Shown here piece by piece: positions 44,337 through 56,936 of a stretch of DNA of 64,000 nt (its first letter is position 1; the number at the start of each line of letters is the position of its first letter). The DNA comes from Pascua guehoae. Its lineage: Eukaryota > Basidiomycota > Tremellomycetes > Trichosporonales > Trichosporonaceae. Below the pieces are notes generated by a model, which saw only the letters and a list, made by a program, of their open reading frames with translations, made no database searches and was not told the origin of the DNA. The position numbers and the translations under genes are program-made. The stretch is from positions 450,413-514,412 of the forward strand of contig BCJX01000002.1 in the NCBI GenBank assembly GCA_001600415.1, written 5' to 3'.

Positions 44337-46284
44337 TCTGTCCTTTAGGGGGTAGGGATATGACTTGGTTGAGCTGACGGCTCTGTTGGGGGGGCCTTGT
44401 TTTTTTTTTACCTCGCCGACGTTGAGACGATGGCCGTTCGCCCGCCTACTGGCTCGACGAGTCGGTGGGGAGGTCATCGGTGAGGGACGGGACCACAATG
44501 ATACGACCCTAGGCGACGTCGCGGCCTGGACTGCTGCCGGGTTGTGCAAGTGTGGGCACGCAGACTGACATGGATGGACTGACAACGCGCCGTTCGTCAG
44601 TACGACAGACAGCGGTAGAGTCCGCCTAACAGACAATGAAGAGGCTTGAGATTCAGAAATAGTCCTTTCAACGCACCCATCAGGAGTGGGAGACTAACAA
44701 GAATGGAACGGAGATAACCTCAGAGCACGTACAATGACTTGGGAGCACTGGTGGCTGATCGCCCAGGCTTTACCTTCAAGTGGAAGCAGGTCATGGATGA
44801 ACAGGTCATGGCCGAACAAGTCTTGGGCACTGGTTTCCAGATGTGTCACACCCAACGCGTCTCGTGGCCAGTATAAACGGGCAGCCTAAGCAGACTAGAT
44901 CGCTGTAATGGTATCCGCCACAGACGGCGTGCGGACCTGACGCGACGCCATATCACGTGACTGACCCATTACGTCACTCCCACAAACGGACATCCATAGC
45001 GCACTGGTGTTTACAGTCCTCGCGTCCTCTGTCCTCTATCGAATGCATTGTCTACACCCACCGTACTATCCTTTACACCACGCGTACCGACCTCGGCCAG
45101 CGGCTGCGATCGCTATCCGCCGCCAGCGTATGCATGGCATTACAATCTCCCTTCAGTGCCCAATCCTGGCCAAAGGAAGACCAAGCCGAATGCAAGCCCG
45201 GTCCATTCTACACCACAGCTCGTGGTAGAGTTTGGCAAGGTGGCGAGTAGCCTGCTCCTGTGGTGTCTGCTCATATCAAGCTACAACAATCATTGATATT
45301 CAGGTGTCCTGGAGACACGCCAGGCTCGCACCTGCACACATCACTGCTGGGCACACGCAGCAATGCAAGGGGGCCGTACCGACTTCTAATGAGGCGGGTG
45401 AGAGGAAATGCCAAAACAAAACAAAGTGAAACAGTCTGGTCCCACCCCCAACGGCCAACGGGTAACGGGGTGACTCCAGCCTGTGCCCAAGATCTGCAAA
45501 CAGGATTCGGTTGTGATTGATCGGCGGCAACGACTCCCCGCAACGTCGTGCACTTGGTACATGGACTTGTTCGCGCTGTCAAGACGCACATGACCTTGAC
45601 CTGCCCACCTCCTACCGCGTACGGGGTCCATGGCGGGTGGACAAGGGGGTGACATAATGTGCAGCCTTGGAGACGCGGTTTGGGCTTGCTTGCCTGTGTG
45701 TCACTCGGCCGTCAATCCCCAAGGCGTTGTCCTCGTCGCCACGCTCACGGCGTACAGTGCGTACAGTGTACACTGTACGCGGTACACACGCCGCCTCGTC
45801 TCTGCGTCCAGGGACTAGAGTACATGTATCCACCATGCATCCTCCACCTGTCTTGGGTATTGAGAGACTATCAAACTGCTCCCATCCGTGCACTAGTATT
45901 TGCTATCCCTGCCTGTGCTGCCAGAGTGTTTGCCCGCGAGAGACGATCTGCAGCGGGTGCGTCGCACTCCGAGGTGCTAGAACCAGGGCCTCGAGTACTA
46001 TGATGGGCCCATGGACTTCGATGGCAGTTAGCGCAGCCACTGACGCATTGTGGTCATTTGGTGTGTGTGAGCACCAAACAAAACCGGACCTGATCTGCAC
46101 CACTAGTCTGATCGACGGTGGTGGCGGTGCCACTCTACACTGGCGGAACCAAACACTTTGCATCTGATCTGCGACTACTTTTCCACACCCAACCTAGCAT
46201 ACACTACTGCTTTTCCCTTGTACATCTCCTGTCGGCACTCCTTGATAAAACCTAGAACCTGATGTCGTACGCGTTGATGTTTGC
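44337..46284. other. Intergenic 1.9 kb, no gene supported
   Basis: Convergent region between the GIY-YIG-like remnant and the amine oxidase gene. Overlapping short frames only. Nothing recognisable. Confidence 0.45.
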
Positions 46285-48552
46285 TTAGAGCTGGGCGCAG
46301 CACGAGCTCTTGCTTGTCTCGGCGGGCTTGTGGAGACGCGACTGGTTGAACTTTTGGGTGCTCGGGGCAACGTCAAAGGCCGGGCTCTTGGTGAAGAAGT
46401 CGTTGGGCTTGAGCGAGATCATGTGCGTCTCGCACGGCATTAAAGGGAAATCCTCTACGCGGGCGACGTGAGTCAGTCCGAACGTGTGCCAGACGACAAT
46501 GTCGGTGTTGTCGGTGTTGTCCTTGCGGCCGATAAAGGTGCGCATACCGGCTGCCTGGCCGAACGACTGGTTGGTGTACTTGCCGCCACCGTAGAGCTCG
46601 CCGTCCTTGTAGGACGTGACGTAGATGTGGTGGTCGCCAAACTCTGCGCGGGCGCGCTGGACCGAGTCGGGGTGGGCGAGCATGAGCTGCGAGGGCATGG
46701 GCGCGAGCTTGTACCCGACGGGACGGCCCGAGACGGGGTTGATGACGTTGGGGTTTGTGAGCTTGAAGACGCGGTTCTTTTCGGGGGCCGCGTCGGCGCC
46801 GCCGGCAACCGAGAGGACGCGCTTGTGGACCGTGTAGCCGACACCCCACTTGTTGTCGTCGGGCGGGTTGTGCTTGTCGTAGGCCATGGGGACGACGTCT
46901 TCCTCGACGACCGTGTTGTTGTGGCCGTCAATGCTGGGGTCGATGCGGACGCAGAACAGGTGCTGGTGGTTGGTACCGAGGACACCGGGCGAGACAATCG
47001 TGCCGTACGGCGACTTTTCGCCGGGGAGAATCGCAGCCGTCGACAGAATACCCGTCGCGCGCGTCTCGAGGTGGATGGCGGCGGCCTGGTCGAGGCGCCA
47101 CGCGAAAATGTACTCGTAGTTTGCGACCGTCAGGATCGTCTGGATGACGAGCACGCGCGAGCGCGCGACACTAGGGTTCTGCGTGCGGTAGTTTGTGTGC
47201 TTCCACGCAAGGCCGTCGTCCTCTTCGTGGATGCACACGACGCTCTTGCCCTTGGTCGGGTTGCCAGTCACATCAAAGTGGTTCCAGTCGAGGTAGGCAA
47301 TCTCGCCGAGGCAGTCGCAGCCGAGCTGGAGCTCGTTGGCAGTCAGACCAGCTCCCAAGTCACCCAGGTCAAAGGCCTGCTTGCGGTGGAACGGAGCGCG
47401 CGGGTCGCCGTACGGCACAGTCATGTCCGAGACGGACAGGCGGTAAAAGACCTTGCGGCCGTCGTAGCGCACGTCGTTGAGCACAAGGCCCTCGCGGAAG
47501 TTGAAGCCAATGTGCAGCTCCCACTTTTGCCAGCGGATCGTGTTGCCCTCGAGGATGAACTGGGGGCGTGAGCACGAGAGGAATAATAAAGGTTACAGCG
47601 CGCAACTACTCACGCTAGCGCCCTCGGGCTGGATGACGCGGTACGGCTTGAGGTCGTCACGGAGCTTGACGCCGTTCTTGACGAGGATGCGCGGGTCGTA
47701 CTCGTTGGACACGTACTGGTCCCAGGGGAAGGGCCCGTCGAGGTCGAGAATCGTGCGGTCGCCCGTGCCAAAGATGGGCGTGTAGTCGATACGGACCAAC
47801 GAAAAGTCCTCAGAGTCCATGACGGGCACGAGGGGCAGGGGCGCGGCGTAGAAGCACGAGTCCGGGTCGTCGGTAAAGTTGAGGTAGCACATGAATGGCG
47901 TGTGGCGCTTGTTGAGCTCAAACGAGTCGGCGCCGTAGATCCAGCCGTCGGCGACAATCTTGGCGTTGGGTGGCAGGCCGAGCTTGGCGACTGCCGCCTT
48001 GAACTCGGGGTGCGCCAGGAGCGCCTTTTCGGCCTCCATCATCTCGGTCATGTCGGGTGGGACGTGCAGGTCGGACGGCGCCTTCATCATGTCGATCACC
48101 TTGGCCGTGCCGTTGAGCGACAGGAGGAATTCTGCTTGTCAGTGTGTGTGCGTTGGGGGGGATCGTAGCTTGCGCGGGCTTGCCGACACCGATCTCGGCG
48201 CAACAACAACAGCCGCCCAAAGTGACTCACCATACCAAGTCGTGCCCTCGCTCGACTTGACACCCGCAAGACACTCTGCACGGCGCACTGGCGCAGGCGG
48301 GGGGTTTGTGCCGTTTGCCCTTGCGGCGTGGTATGCGTCGAGCCATGGCGCGAGCTCCTTCTTGGGGGGGTCGATGGGCTGGATGCTCTTGAACCAGAAA
48401 CGGTAGTCCTTGTGCTTCTTGGACTGGGCAATGTGCGCCTTGATGGCGGCGACAGAGGCGACAATCTCGGCAGACGAGAGGGGGTCGAGTGGGTGCGTCA
48501 CCGTGTTGCCCTTGATGGACAGCGCCTCGGTCGAGGTGGCGAGGTCGGCCAT
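46285..48552 (-). CDS. Copper amine oxidase (primary-amine oxidase)
   Basis: Exons 48231-48552, 47614-48131 and 46285-47559, 704 aa, all phases consistent; start MADLATSTEALSIKG. It oxidises primary amines to aldehydes with release of ammonia and hydrogen peroxide, using copper and a topaquinone made from a tyrosine in the chain. Visible signatures: TVANYEYIFAW with the topaquinone tyrosine (about Y428 in N-Y-E), HQH copper ligands (about 478 and 480) in GTNHQHLFCVRIDP, and the third histidine in GLTHVARVEDFPLMP. YGDPRAPFHRKQAFDLGDLG is the conserved segment that should carry the catalytic Asp. The length matches fungal enzymes. The last residues (CCAQL) are not a consensus peroxisomal signal but are PTS1-like in position, so peroxisomal location is uncertain. 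Introns are 99 and 54 nt. Confidence 0.92.
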
Positions 48553-50045
48553 TGTGTCGTCAGATGTGGGGGTGGGGGTTGGAGTCGAGGTGGGGTGGTC
48601 GGTTCTGGGTAGTTGGGAGAGGGTGTGGGGTGGTGGTGAGTTGGGGGTAGGTTGTGCGTGTGTCTGGGAAAAGAATGCTGCTATCGACGGGCGACGGCTG
48701 CTTCTATATATGTTGCCCGACGTGGGAGATGGGCAAGACTTTGTCTCTCTACGATGCCCGCGTATGAGCGATCGCGGGGTACCAGAGGTACAACCAGCTC
48801 GCGAAGCAAAGCCAGCAGCCAACTGGGGCAAGCATGACGGTTCTCCCGAGGCTCAATCTACACGCGCCACCTGATCCACATTGCACCCCTCGACGCTCGT
48901 TCACCCAATACATGCAGGGCTCCGCACTCGTTCCTTGGCCGGATGCCGTACGCCGCACGGCGTATTATGTATATTGGCAGTCTTTACCGAGGCCGACGGC
49001 ACGGTTATCGCCACATGACTCTTGCGTGCTCTTGCGCTCTTGCCCGCCTGGCAAATGGCCTGGATCAATGCCTGGGTTTGTGGCGCGGGTCCTGGGCATC
49101 CTGGGCCATTTGTGGCGGGGCGTGCCTGCGTGTGCCAAATCTGTGGGATCTGTGGCCTACAAGCAGCCACCAAGTTGACCAGGTTGAGGCAGCCCCCCTC
49201 ACCCAGGGTAATCGTCCGGAACATCTTTTGGCTCAACCTGCACAAACGTTATCGCCCAGGCTCAAACGCGACCATTTGCATGAAAAGGGGACAGTTGTTC
49301 CGACCTATGCTATATCCGACGCCGTGACTGGCTCACTGCTCAACAGGTTGATCCACTGGGTCCAATGGTGAAACTTGGCCACTGTTCCGTAGATCGGTAT
49401 CTTTACACGCTATCGTTGCTTCTCGGCCTTTCGTCGCGGTCTCCGTCTCGGACTAGACTAGTTGGCCGAAAACCCACATGCTCGCCAACGGGCATCCGCA
49501 CACTACTCCGTCGCACGCACACCCGGATTGCGCTTTGTCGGACGGATGAACCAACATGGCGAGGACGAGCGTCTGAATGCGTACCGTGCGCATGCGAGGA
49601 CGAGCACGCGAATGCACGCAAGACGGCAACGTTGAAAGGAGGCTCGTGCGCGCGCAGAGGTGGGCAGCAGTAACCACTCAACGTATGTGCCCAACGGAAT
49701 AACATGTCGCCAGTGTCTAAAACAGGACAAGGTTGATTGATAAACTGGATAATCCTTGGAACGCCAGAATGTCGCACGACTGTCTTTGGGTGCTCACCAG
49801 AGCTCAATGCAGCAAGCAAGTCGGCCTCGCCAAACGGTAAGGTTGCCCTTGGTGCCTGCATATACTACAGGACCGGGTTCCGTCTGAAACAATGTATGCA
49901 TTGTTGCCCAGAGCACACTACTCCAAGTCACTCGACTGCTATCGATATTATCCTCCCTTGCTCCCCATTGCCTACACAGCTACTTTTACTACAGCTACGA
50001 TACTCCAAACATGCCAATCGCCTGTCGCGCGACACTCCCCACGCC
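48553..50045. other. Intergenic 1.5 kb, no gene supported
   Basis: C/T-rich on the minus strand upstream of the amine oxidase (about 48560-48650). The remainder has only overlapping short frames. Confidence 0.5.
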
Positions 50046-52148
50046 CTAGCCAATAAGCACCGGCCGCCCAATCTCAATCGCCACTTCGCGCCAGTTGGAC
50101 GCCTCGTCGTCGCGCCCTTCGTCCATGCGGCGCCACATTTCCTCGATGATTTCTCGCGCCGCCTCGAGCTCGTGGCAGCACTGGTAGGCAAAGGTACGAA
50201 TGACGCCGCGGGCAGAGTTGCGCTTATCGGGGTCAATGAGGACGGATGCCGAGATGATGAGCGACCAGTTGAGAAACTCGACCTTGTCGCCGACCTCGAT
50301 GCAGAGCTCGAGAATCGCCGACGCGCTCGATTGGACGTCGGCATCGTCGCGCCCACGCTTTTGCATATCGCGCAGCATGAGGATCTGCAGGCCGTGCCAC
50401 ATGGTCATGCTGCCAATCATGGTGCGCGGGGCCATGTATCGTGCTGGTGCCTCGGCGCGCCATGTCGACAGGTCAATCTGCACATCGGACAGGCGCCGGC
50501 TCAGCGCCATCCGCTCCATGGCGGCGGGGCTGTGGAGAGATACTGCCGGGTCCAGCTCGGCCAGCGGGCGGTAGTGCGCCTCGAATTGGCGCCAGTCATA
50601 GTAGAGCGCCAGGAGAGTGCCGCAGATTCGCAGCAGTGGCCTGTCAAAGCCGACCAGAGATTCGACTGATTCCCACTGGGCAGGTTAGCAACAGGGTAAT
50701 GTACGATCTTGGCTTGGATCCTGCAGATCCTGGGCGGGTCACACACGTGACCCCAGACGCTTCTCATGAATATCAACACCCACCTCGCGGTCTGTTGAGC
50801 CCGTCGTGCCCAGTGCCTCCCACCACGGCGAGTCGAGGTCGAGGACGGTCGGCTTTGAGCCGGTGGTGAACGATGCTGCACGGTGAGCGACTGCAGAAAA
50901 AGTGTCGGGGGTGCCAACTACTCACAGAGAATGTCGTGCATGACGGCGTGCTCGATGAGGTACCTGCGCGTCGACAGCGGTGGGGGCAGTTCTGCGCCGA
51001 TGCGGCCCTGGAGCGCATTCCGCCAGTCGACACCAAACAGGACATTGCCCGCGCCGCCGCGGTGCGCAATCGCAGCCTTTGCGTACCGCAGAGGTTCGCG
51101 CCAAGAGACGGACGCGGCGAGAATGTCATTGTCGACAATCATGAGCGACGCGGCCAAAAAGGCGTCGTGCATCACTTCACCGGGGACACGGCGCGCCTGG
51201 CGCAAGAGGCTGAGTGCGTTGTGGCGATACTGGCGCGAGAGTGCGAGTGTGCGGTCGGCACCTGCCACGCGCCGCGTGGCTTCGAGGTACGACAGGTGTG
51301 TGGCGCCGATAGCAAGCATGCTGTACTTGAGCGCGCTGACCGACAGTTGTGCGTCGCCGGTGGGGAAGAGGAACATGGGGGCAATGTGCTCCACCCAGGG
51401 GTTGTGCTCTTCGTCAATGACAATGATGGAGAGCGAGTACGTCAGGCAGTGGTGGAACTGGGGTGGGTGTCAGGACGGGGTAAACACGGCACAATGCAAA
51501 GTGAGTGCTACATACACAACGCAGGTCCTCGGGATGTGGAAACGCGACCGAGAGAAATTCTGGCGGGTCGACGGGGTTGTTGAAGAACGAGCCCATCTTG
51601 GTCTTGCGGAAGAGCGCGTGCACCATTTCGAGAGGCGGCACCGAGTCGATGACGGCACGCTCGTCGGCGCGCGGCATCGGGTGCGGCGGGGGTGGGGAGA
51701 TTGTATCTGGGCGCGGCGTCTCCTGGAATGCCGCGGCGGCGTGCGCGACCATGCTCGGCCGGTTGTGCCTGCTCCCCAGCGCCGCATCAATGGCCGCAGG
51801 GTCAAACGGCTTCTTGACGGGGTAGACGCACTCGGCGCCATAGTTTACGCAGCGTTTGCATTCTGGCTTCTCTGGGGGGAAAGAGTTAGTCGTTGCAGGT
51901 TCAAGACAAGTCGCATGGTGGGACACCACTTACCGAGGTCGCACTTGACCCGGCGCGAGCGGCAGATCAGGCTGGTGGTGGTCAGTCGTGGTCGTGTCGT
52001 GGTCTGACACAAGGTGGGTGACATACCATCCGTTACGCGAGCGTGTGCGCTTGGCCGTGGTGGGCTGCGACGACGATGACCCATGCAAAGGTTGTTTTTG
52101 TTTCGACGACGACCCCGCCTGAGAAGATGTCCCAGAGGACGATGGCAT
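50046..52148 (-). CDS. Zn(II)2Cys6 fungal transcription factor 2
   Basis: Six exons (52027-52148, 51934-51971, 51516-51871, 50926-51457, 50784-50875, 50046-50675) give 589 aa, all phases consistent; start MPSSSGTSSQAGSSSKQKQ. The zinc cluster is assembled across three exons: C41-x2-C-x6-C-x6-C-x2-C-x6-C68 (CLICRSRRVKC-DLEKPE-CKRCVNYGAEC), preceded by a basic stretch (AKRTRSRNG). The regulatory part fits the fungal-specific DUF/TF-domain pattern with FHHCLTYSLSIIVIDEEHNP, IAPMFLFPTGDAQLSVSAL, ALSLLRQARRVPGEVMHDA and DSPWWEALGTTG. It ends EIGRPVLIG. Introns are 55, 62, 58, 50 and 108 nt. DNA targets unknown; no adjacent pathway suggests one. Confidence 0.88.
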
Positions 52149-54244
52149 GGTATCGGGTTGGCGAGGGGGGGTCACAATACAATTCAGTCGGCCTAGGCGC
52201 ACGTAGGCGAGGTGGCGGTGGTGGTGTTGCTACACCCGGCGGATAGATACCGTCGTGGGGGGGCGAGGGTCGGTTGGCGTGATTGTAGAGACCCAGTTGT
52301 GGGATATCAAGAAGGAATGGCGAGAAAAGCGAGGTGTGGACAACGACGACGCCCAAATTGTTGATCGCAGGATGAAAGGGAGGGAGGGGGGCAGAAGTGC
52401 GCTCGCTGTATCGTTTCTCACTGCCCGTCCTTCCTTTGGTGGCGAAGCTGAAGGTGGGGCACAACTACTGGTGGCTCACATTCTATTCGCCAAACTCGCC
52501 TATTGGAAATTGCGCTCCTCCTTGCCTCCACCCTCGACCCTCCCTCCCCCTCCGGGTAGCCGGGTGGAATGGCAAGATCCGGATTTGCATCGGGCAACAG
52601 TGCGGGGCAATGCCACCAAGTGGAAAACAATTAATGGGAACAACTATATTTACGTCATGGGTCCCGTCGTATCGAGAACGACTGGCTTGCTTTGGAGCAC
52701 CGGGCGCGGATAAAGGAAGGGCGGATAAAGGAATGACTACTATTAATGAATTACACCTTCTCCTGTGCCGAGTCTGTTGTTTTTTGTTTGTGATAGAGAG
52801 TCATCATTGGCGAGCGTATCGAGGCTGTCGAATCGATACTCGCTCCCGTCATGCATGACGGGACCCGTTCTAACACCCTCATGAATGAATGCATGGACAC
52901 GGTGGGGCATGGCCTGCAGCTGGAGCATGGTGCATGCATGGTGGCGGTCGGGATGCATGCATTTTGGATGTATGCATGGTCGCAGTCGTGGGTGGCCGAA
53001 AAGTCATGGTGTATAGTGAGGTGCATGAATAGTGGCGGTGGACTAATGCATGATAGGTGGTAACGGAGGCATAAATGGTGATGGCGATGGAGGTTGTGGC
53101 GGTAGCAGAGGGCAATTTGTCCATGGTGGGCTGTGGGTGGCGGATGGCCCGTGAGCTGGGGGGATGGCCAAAGTGGAGGTGGAGGTTGGGTGGTAGTGAC
53201 GACGGCTGGTTTGATGGCGCCGACCACAATATCGCTTTCGGAGCAACTTTGCACACAGCGAGGCCTCCTTTTGGCTTTGATGGCCATGATACACCCGTAC
53301 GGTGATGACAATTGTGGCACTCACCATAATTTTGGCGTCGACTACCCTCATTTCATGGGGGGCTAAGGTGATATGACTTTTCGATATTGACAGTGGAGTA
53401 CAAAACTTTCGGTCACAACTGGGCTAAACACACTTTGCTACGTTTGCAGAAGCACTCTCTGAACCCCCCTGCAAGTTGTATCTATCGCCAAGCTCTCGAG
53501 AGCCCAACCGCCGCCAGGTGGACCGCCTCCGCTGTCCCATTGGGACCCATGGAATGGGATGCTTACGGTATCCCGCACTGTTTGTTTGGCTCCCGAACTG
53601 CGGTCCCGGGAGCCACACAACTATTAACTGTGCACGGTTTACGTACGCTTTATGCAACAAGGGTTGAGGCAAGAGTGTAAGACAGTTCCAACACGCACAA
53701 GGCACCGGGGGTAAGTAAGACCAGACGAGGCCTCGACTGCGAGGGCGGGCAGACGGGGTGGGACGGGGCAGACGGGGTCGACGGGGCAGTTGCGGGGACG
53801 CGACACAACAACACAAAATGCCGTACAGACATACATACATTTGAATTGCTGCATTCCGCCAAGTCGTCATGGGATCAACGCAGCCATCGCAGCAACGCCA
53901 TCACATCACCGCCGTCGCCATACTACTCTACCACTCGTCGCCGTCATCGTCCTGGGCTCATGATCCACGTTTTGCGCCAACACTTTTTGCCTCTGTAGTC
54001 ATCTCTTCTTCAGCGAGCGTCTCTTCATCTACAGCACCATCCTAGCACGTTCATCTATACCACTTTACGACGCTACGTCGGTGCGGCTTCACACAACCTC
54101 CACCTCTGGCCTCCATCGCCACCTGTTGCCCAACCTCCCAAGCCTCTCATTCCCTTTCCCACTACCTTGCGCCGATGAACATCTGACCTCGACCACGCCC
54201 GCCGACATCGACGCCCCTCTTCCCCACACCCCTTCGGCCCCACG
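52149..54244. other. Intergenic 2.1 kb with ATGCATG-rich stretch
   Basis: Between divergent TF2 and F-box-like gene 3. About 52850-53060 is enriched for catgcatg/gaatgcatg words, a degenerate short repeat. C/T-rich leader from about 53980 to 54240. No gene supported; open frames overlap on both strands. Confidence 0.45.
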
Positions 54245-56104
54245 ATGGGCGGCTCGCCCAGCAAGCCGCCTGCGACGCAGCTCATCAGCGCCGAGCTGCC
54301 CGGGTGGACCTTCCGGACCGATGCACAACGCGCCGCCGTCCTCCCGCCCGAGCTCGTGCACAGCATCGCCCTCTCGCTCGCATGGTCTGGTGATCCGCGG
54401 GCACGGGCGACGCTGGCGGCACTGCAGGCGACCTGCCAAGAGTACTATGACCTAGTCAATCCCATCCTGTACACTACGCTACGCGTCTCGCCGAAAGCGG
54501 GCCCGCTGCTCTCGCTCGACGTCTCGCGCTTCCCCGCGTCCGTGTCGCCAGTGACATCTCCGCGCGGCACCAGCACGGGACTGAGCGGCGCATGGTCCCC
54601 GTCGCGCACCGTCCTCCGCATCCTCGTCTCCCTGTCGCATGTCGAGACACTCGTCATCACGGCCCTCCCTGCCGACACGGACGGGGCGCACTTTCTAACC
54701 GCAGCCCGCACCCTCGCGTCGGCGGGCCTCGCCATCTTCCCCCGCGTCAAGACCGTATCGCTCCTCGCACCCGCGACTGACCAGCTGCGTACTTGGCAAC
54801 CCGAGTTTTACGCACGCCCCGTCCTCCCACCATTCCTCGAGGCCGTGTCCATCTCATGTCGGCCACGGCACTTGTGCTTTGCCTTTCCCCTCGTCGCGGA
54901 CCGCGACTATGGTCAGGCTGCGCAGGTCACGTCCCCGGGCGCGTATGCGTTTGCGCGGCGTGTGCAGCTCTTGGCCTCGAGATGGATCCCGGCGACATCT
55001 GGGTCTCCTACGCGGGCTGGGTCTGAGGCCGTCTCCCGGCAGACGACCACGAAGTCCGTGCCCCAAAGCCCCATAGACAGCACCACAGTGAACGCCGCGG
55101 AGACCGCACTGGGGACGACCACCATGGAGAGCAACACGGAGAGCGCTGTGGAGAGCACCAAGAGCAACTCGAGCAACATGGGGACAACGTTGGAGACCAC
55201 CAAGGAGACAACACTAGAGGCATCAGACACACCCCCACCCACACCGTCGCGGGGAACCCCCAAGCTGGCAGTTGTGACAACCTTGCCCGCGGCACCCATG
55301 ACCCCACACCGGCCCACCTCTGAGTCTACGACGAATGCGACCCCCGAGAAGTCTGCCGCGACTCTGCAAGATCCCACCTCGACCAACCAGATTCTACCAG
55401 AGATCACCACCGAGCCCACGCCCATGGGCGGCCCCAGCCCTCACCGATCTCCCATTTCCCGCGGCCTGCAGTCCGTCGCCTTCCACAACATCACCTCCCA
55501 GGTCCTTCCCGCCCTCCGCACCATCAACCACTACCACTTTGCCCCCGCCCACCCCTCTCTCACGGGCAAGTACGCATCCCGCACACCCGGTCCCGTCCCC
55601 ATGACGCACCGCGCATGGCAGCTGGTCCCTGCCGTCGAAGCGCTATTGCGCTCCTGGGACGCGCCGGTCGACCACGACGCCGTGCTCGAGCGCACCCGCT
55701 GGGTGATGCACGGCGTCGAGCGGGGCGTGTGCGTGAGTAGGCCCTCGGTTCCTGCGTCGCCCACGCCAACGCCCATGCCGACGCCCCCGCCGCGTGCGTC
55801 TCGGCCCGCCCTCCGGTCCGTATCCTCGTCTCCGCGGACCGTGTCCTCGTCCTCATCGTCCACTCTGGCGTCGACCTCAACGCCCTGCTCGGTCCCCAAG
55901 GGCGGGACAACGACAAGGGACAACATTATCACCCTCGCCGAGAACGATGTTCGCCGCGCGCTGCGGGGGATCCAGAACGACGTGCCCGATCCGGGCGCGT
56001 TTGTCGAGCGCGTCCTCGGTCACATTGTGTATGCCGGCGAGGAGGCGTGTTTGGCGTGTGCGAGTGAGTACTGGGGAGGAGACGGCCCCCTGCTTGAGTG
56101 GTAG
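54245..56104 (+). CDS. F-box-like family protein 3
   Basis: Single exon, 619 aa, start MGGSPSKPPATQLISAELP. The beginning MGGSPS fits the MGxxxS pattern for N-myristoylation (inference). An F-box-like stretch follows (AAVLPPELVHSIALSLAWSG, ALQATCQEYYDLVNPILYTTL). Segments IFPRVKTVSLLAPATDQLRT and LQSVAFHNITSQVLPALRT match protein 1 (LLPGVHSVCLLPHAVGQWRT; LTVHDVTHQILPDLQT). It carries a large Thr/Ser/Pro-rich insert (about 260-400) that the other copies lack. The C-terminus ends with CLACASEYWGGDGPLLEW, again a CxxC tail. Probably an SCF-type adaptor; partner unknown. Confidence 0.75.
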   Translation: MGGSPSKPPATQLISAELPGWTFRTDAQRAAVLPPELVHSIALSLAWSGDPRARATLAALQATCQEYYDLVNPILYTTLRVSPKAGPLLSLDVSRFPASVSPVTSPRGTSTGLSGAWSPSRTVLRILVSLSHVETLVITALPADTDGAHFLTAARTLASAGLAIFPRVKTVSLLAPATDQLRTWQPEFYARPVLPPFLEAVSISCRPRHLCFAFPLVADRDYGQAAQVTSPGAYAFARRVQLLASRWIPATSGSPTRAGSEAVSRQTTTKSVPQSPIDSTTVNAAETALGTTTMESNTESAVESTKSNSSNMGTTLETTKETTLEASDTPPPTPSRGTPKLAVVTTLPAAPMTPHRPTSESTTNATPEKSAATLQDPTSTNQILPEITTEPTPMGGPSPHRSPISRGLQSVAFHNITSQVLPALRTINHYHFAPAHPSLTGKYASRTPGPVPMTHRAWQLVPAVEALLRSWDAPVDHDAVLERTRWVMHGVERGVCVSRPSVPASPTPTPMPTPPPRASRPALRSVSSSPRTVSSSSSSTLASTSTPCSVPKGGTTTRDNIITLAENDVRRALRGIQNDVPDPGAFVERVLGHIVYAGEEACLACASEYWGGDGPLLEW

Positions 56105-56936
56105 AGAATGGGAATGGCAAGAGGCGAGGCAAGTGGGGTTTGGTAAAAGAGACAGCGGCCATGACTCGATTCCCCACCAAAGGCTGGCGTATCCTGCCAA
56201 GACCCACGCGGTCGCACAGAAGCAGACAAACATCGGATCATGCCCAAGAATGAAAGCCGTTCAACCCCTGCCAAGAAGCACAACCCTTGCGGCCGTGCCA
56301 GACAAGTCTCCGCACTCCTAGCCCCATCACCCAGCGCGCTCGCCAACGCTGCACCCAGCATCCCCAAGACACTCCCTCCCACCCACTCCCGACGCGCTGA
56401 CATTCCAGAAGGCTCACACGACCACGAGACGATGACGCTCGACGACCTGCGCACCCTCCAGCGCCAGCCGCAGCACCTACTCCCCTCGCAGTGTGTCTGC
56501 GCAGCGTGCTTGGTGCGCGCCTCGAGCGTGTCCGCGCGCTCCATATCCCGGCCGATAACAGTGGCGAGGTCCATGTCGGCGTAGGTGGGAAGCATCGTGC
56601 GCACGCAGGGTGTCTCGCAGCTCGGGTAGCTGTGAGCACCACAGCCACGTTCCACAGAACTGCGGCGCTCGGAGTGTTGGATTTGTGCGGACCGCGTTGT
56701 GGATTGTAACGGCTAGTCGCGGGCGACGACCGTAGAGAATAGGACAGTGGCCGCCGACGTCGTGGTGGTGTCGTTCGCCATGGAATAATTGTATATCTGT
56801 AAAAACTAGATTGTAGTATGGACCTCGAGAGTGGCCGTGTAGCTTGGACCAGAAGATGTCGACCACAACGCTGCCCGTCAAGTCGCTGACAAATGACCAG
56901 GTTTGTGCTTGAACTCGGTGCGGCGCAGTCAGGGCT
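56105..56936. other. Region downstream of F-box-like gene 3, ambiguous small frames
   Basis: Two overlapping candidates: plus 56240-56584 (MPKNESRSTPAKKHNPCGR ... MTLDDLRTLQRQPQHLLPSQ) and a minus frame from about 56610 (MLPTYADMDLATVIGRDME). Both read like protein but neither shows a domain or a clear promoter. At most one is real. Confidence 0.3.

Noticed and set aside
46468..47571. 367-codon plus-strand open frame
   Set aside because: Antisense to the copper amine oxidase, whose active-site motifs are on the minus strand.
49737..50669. 310-codon plus-strand open frame
   Set aside because: Mostly antisense to TF2 exon 6; no domain features.
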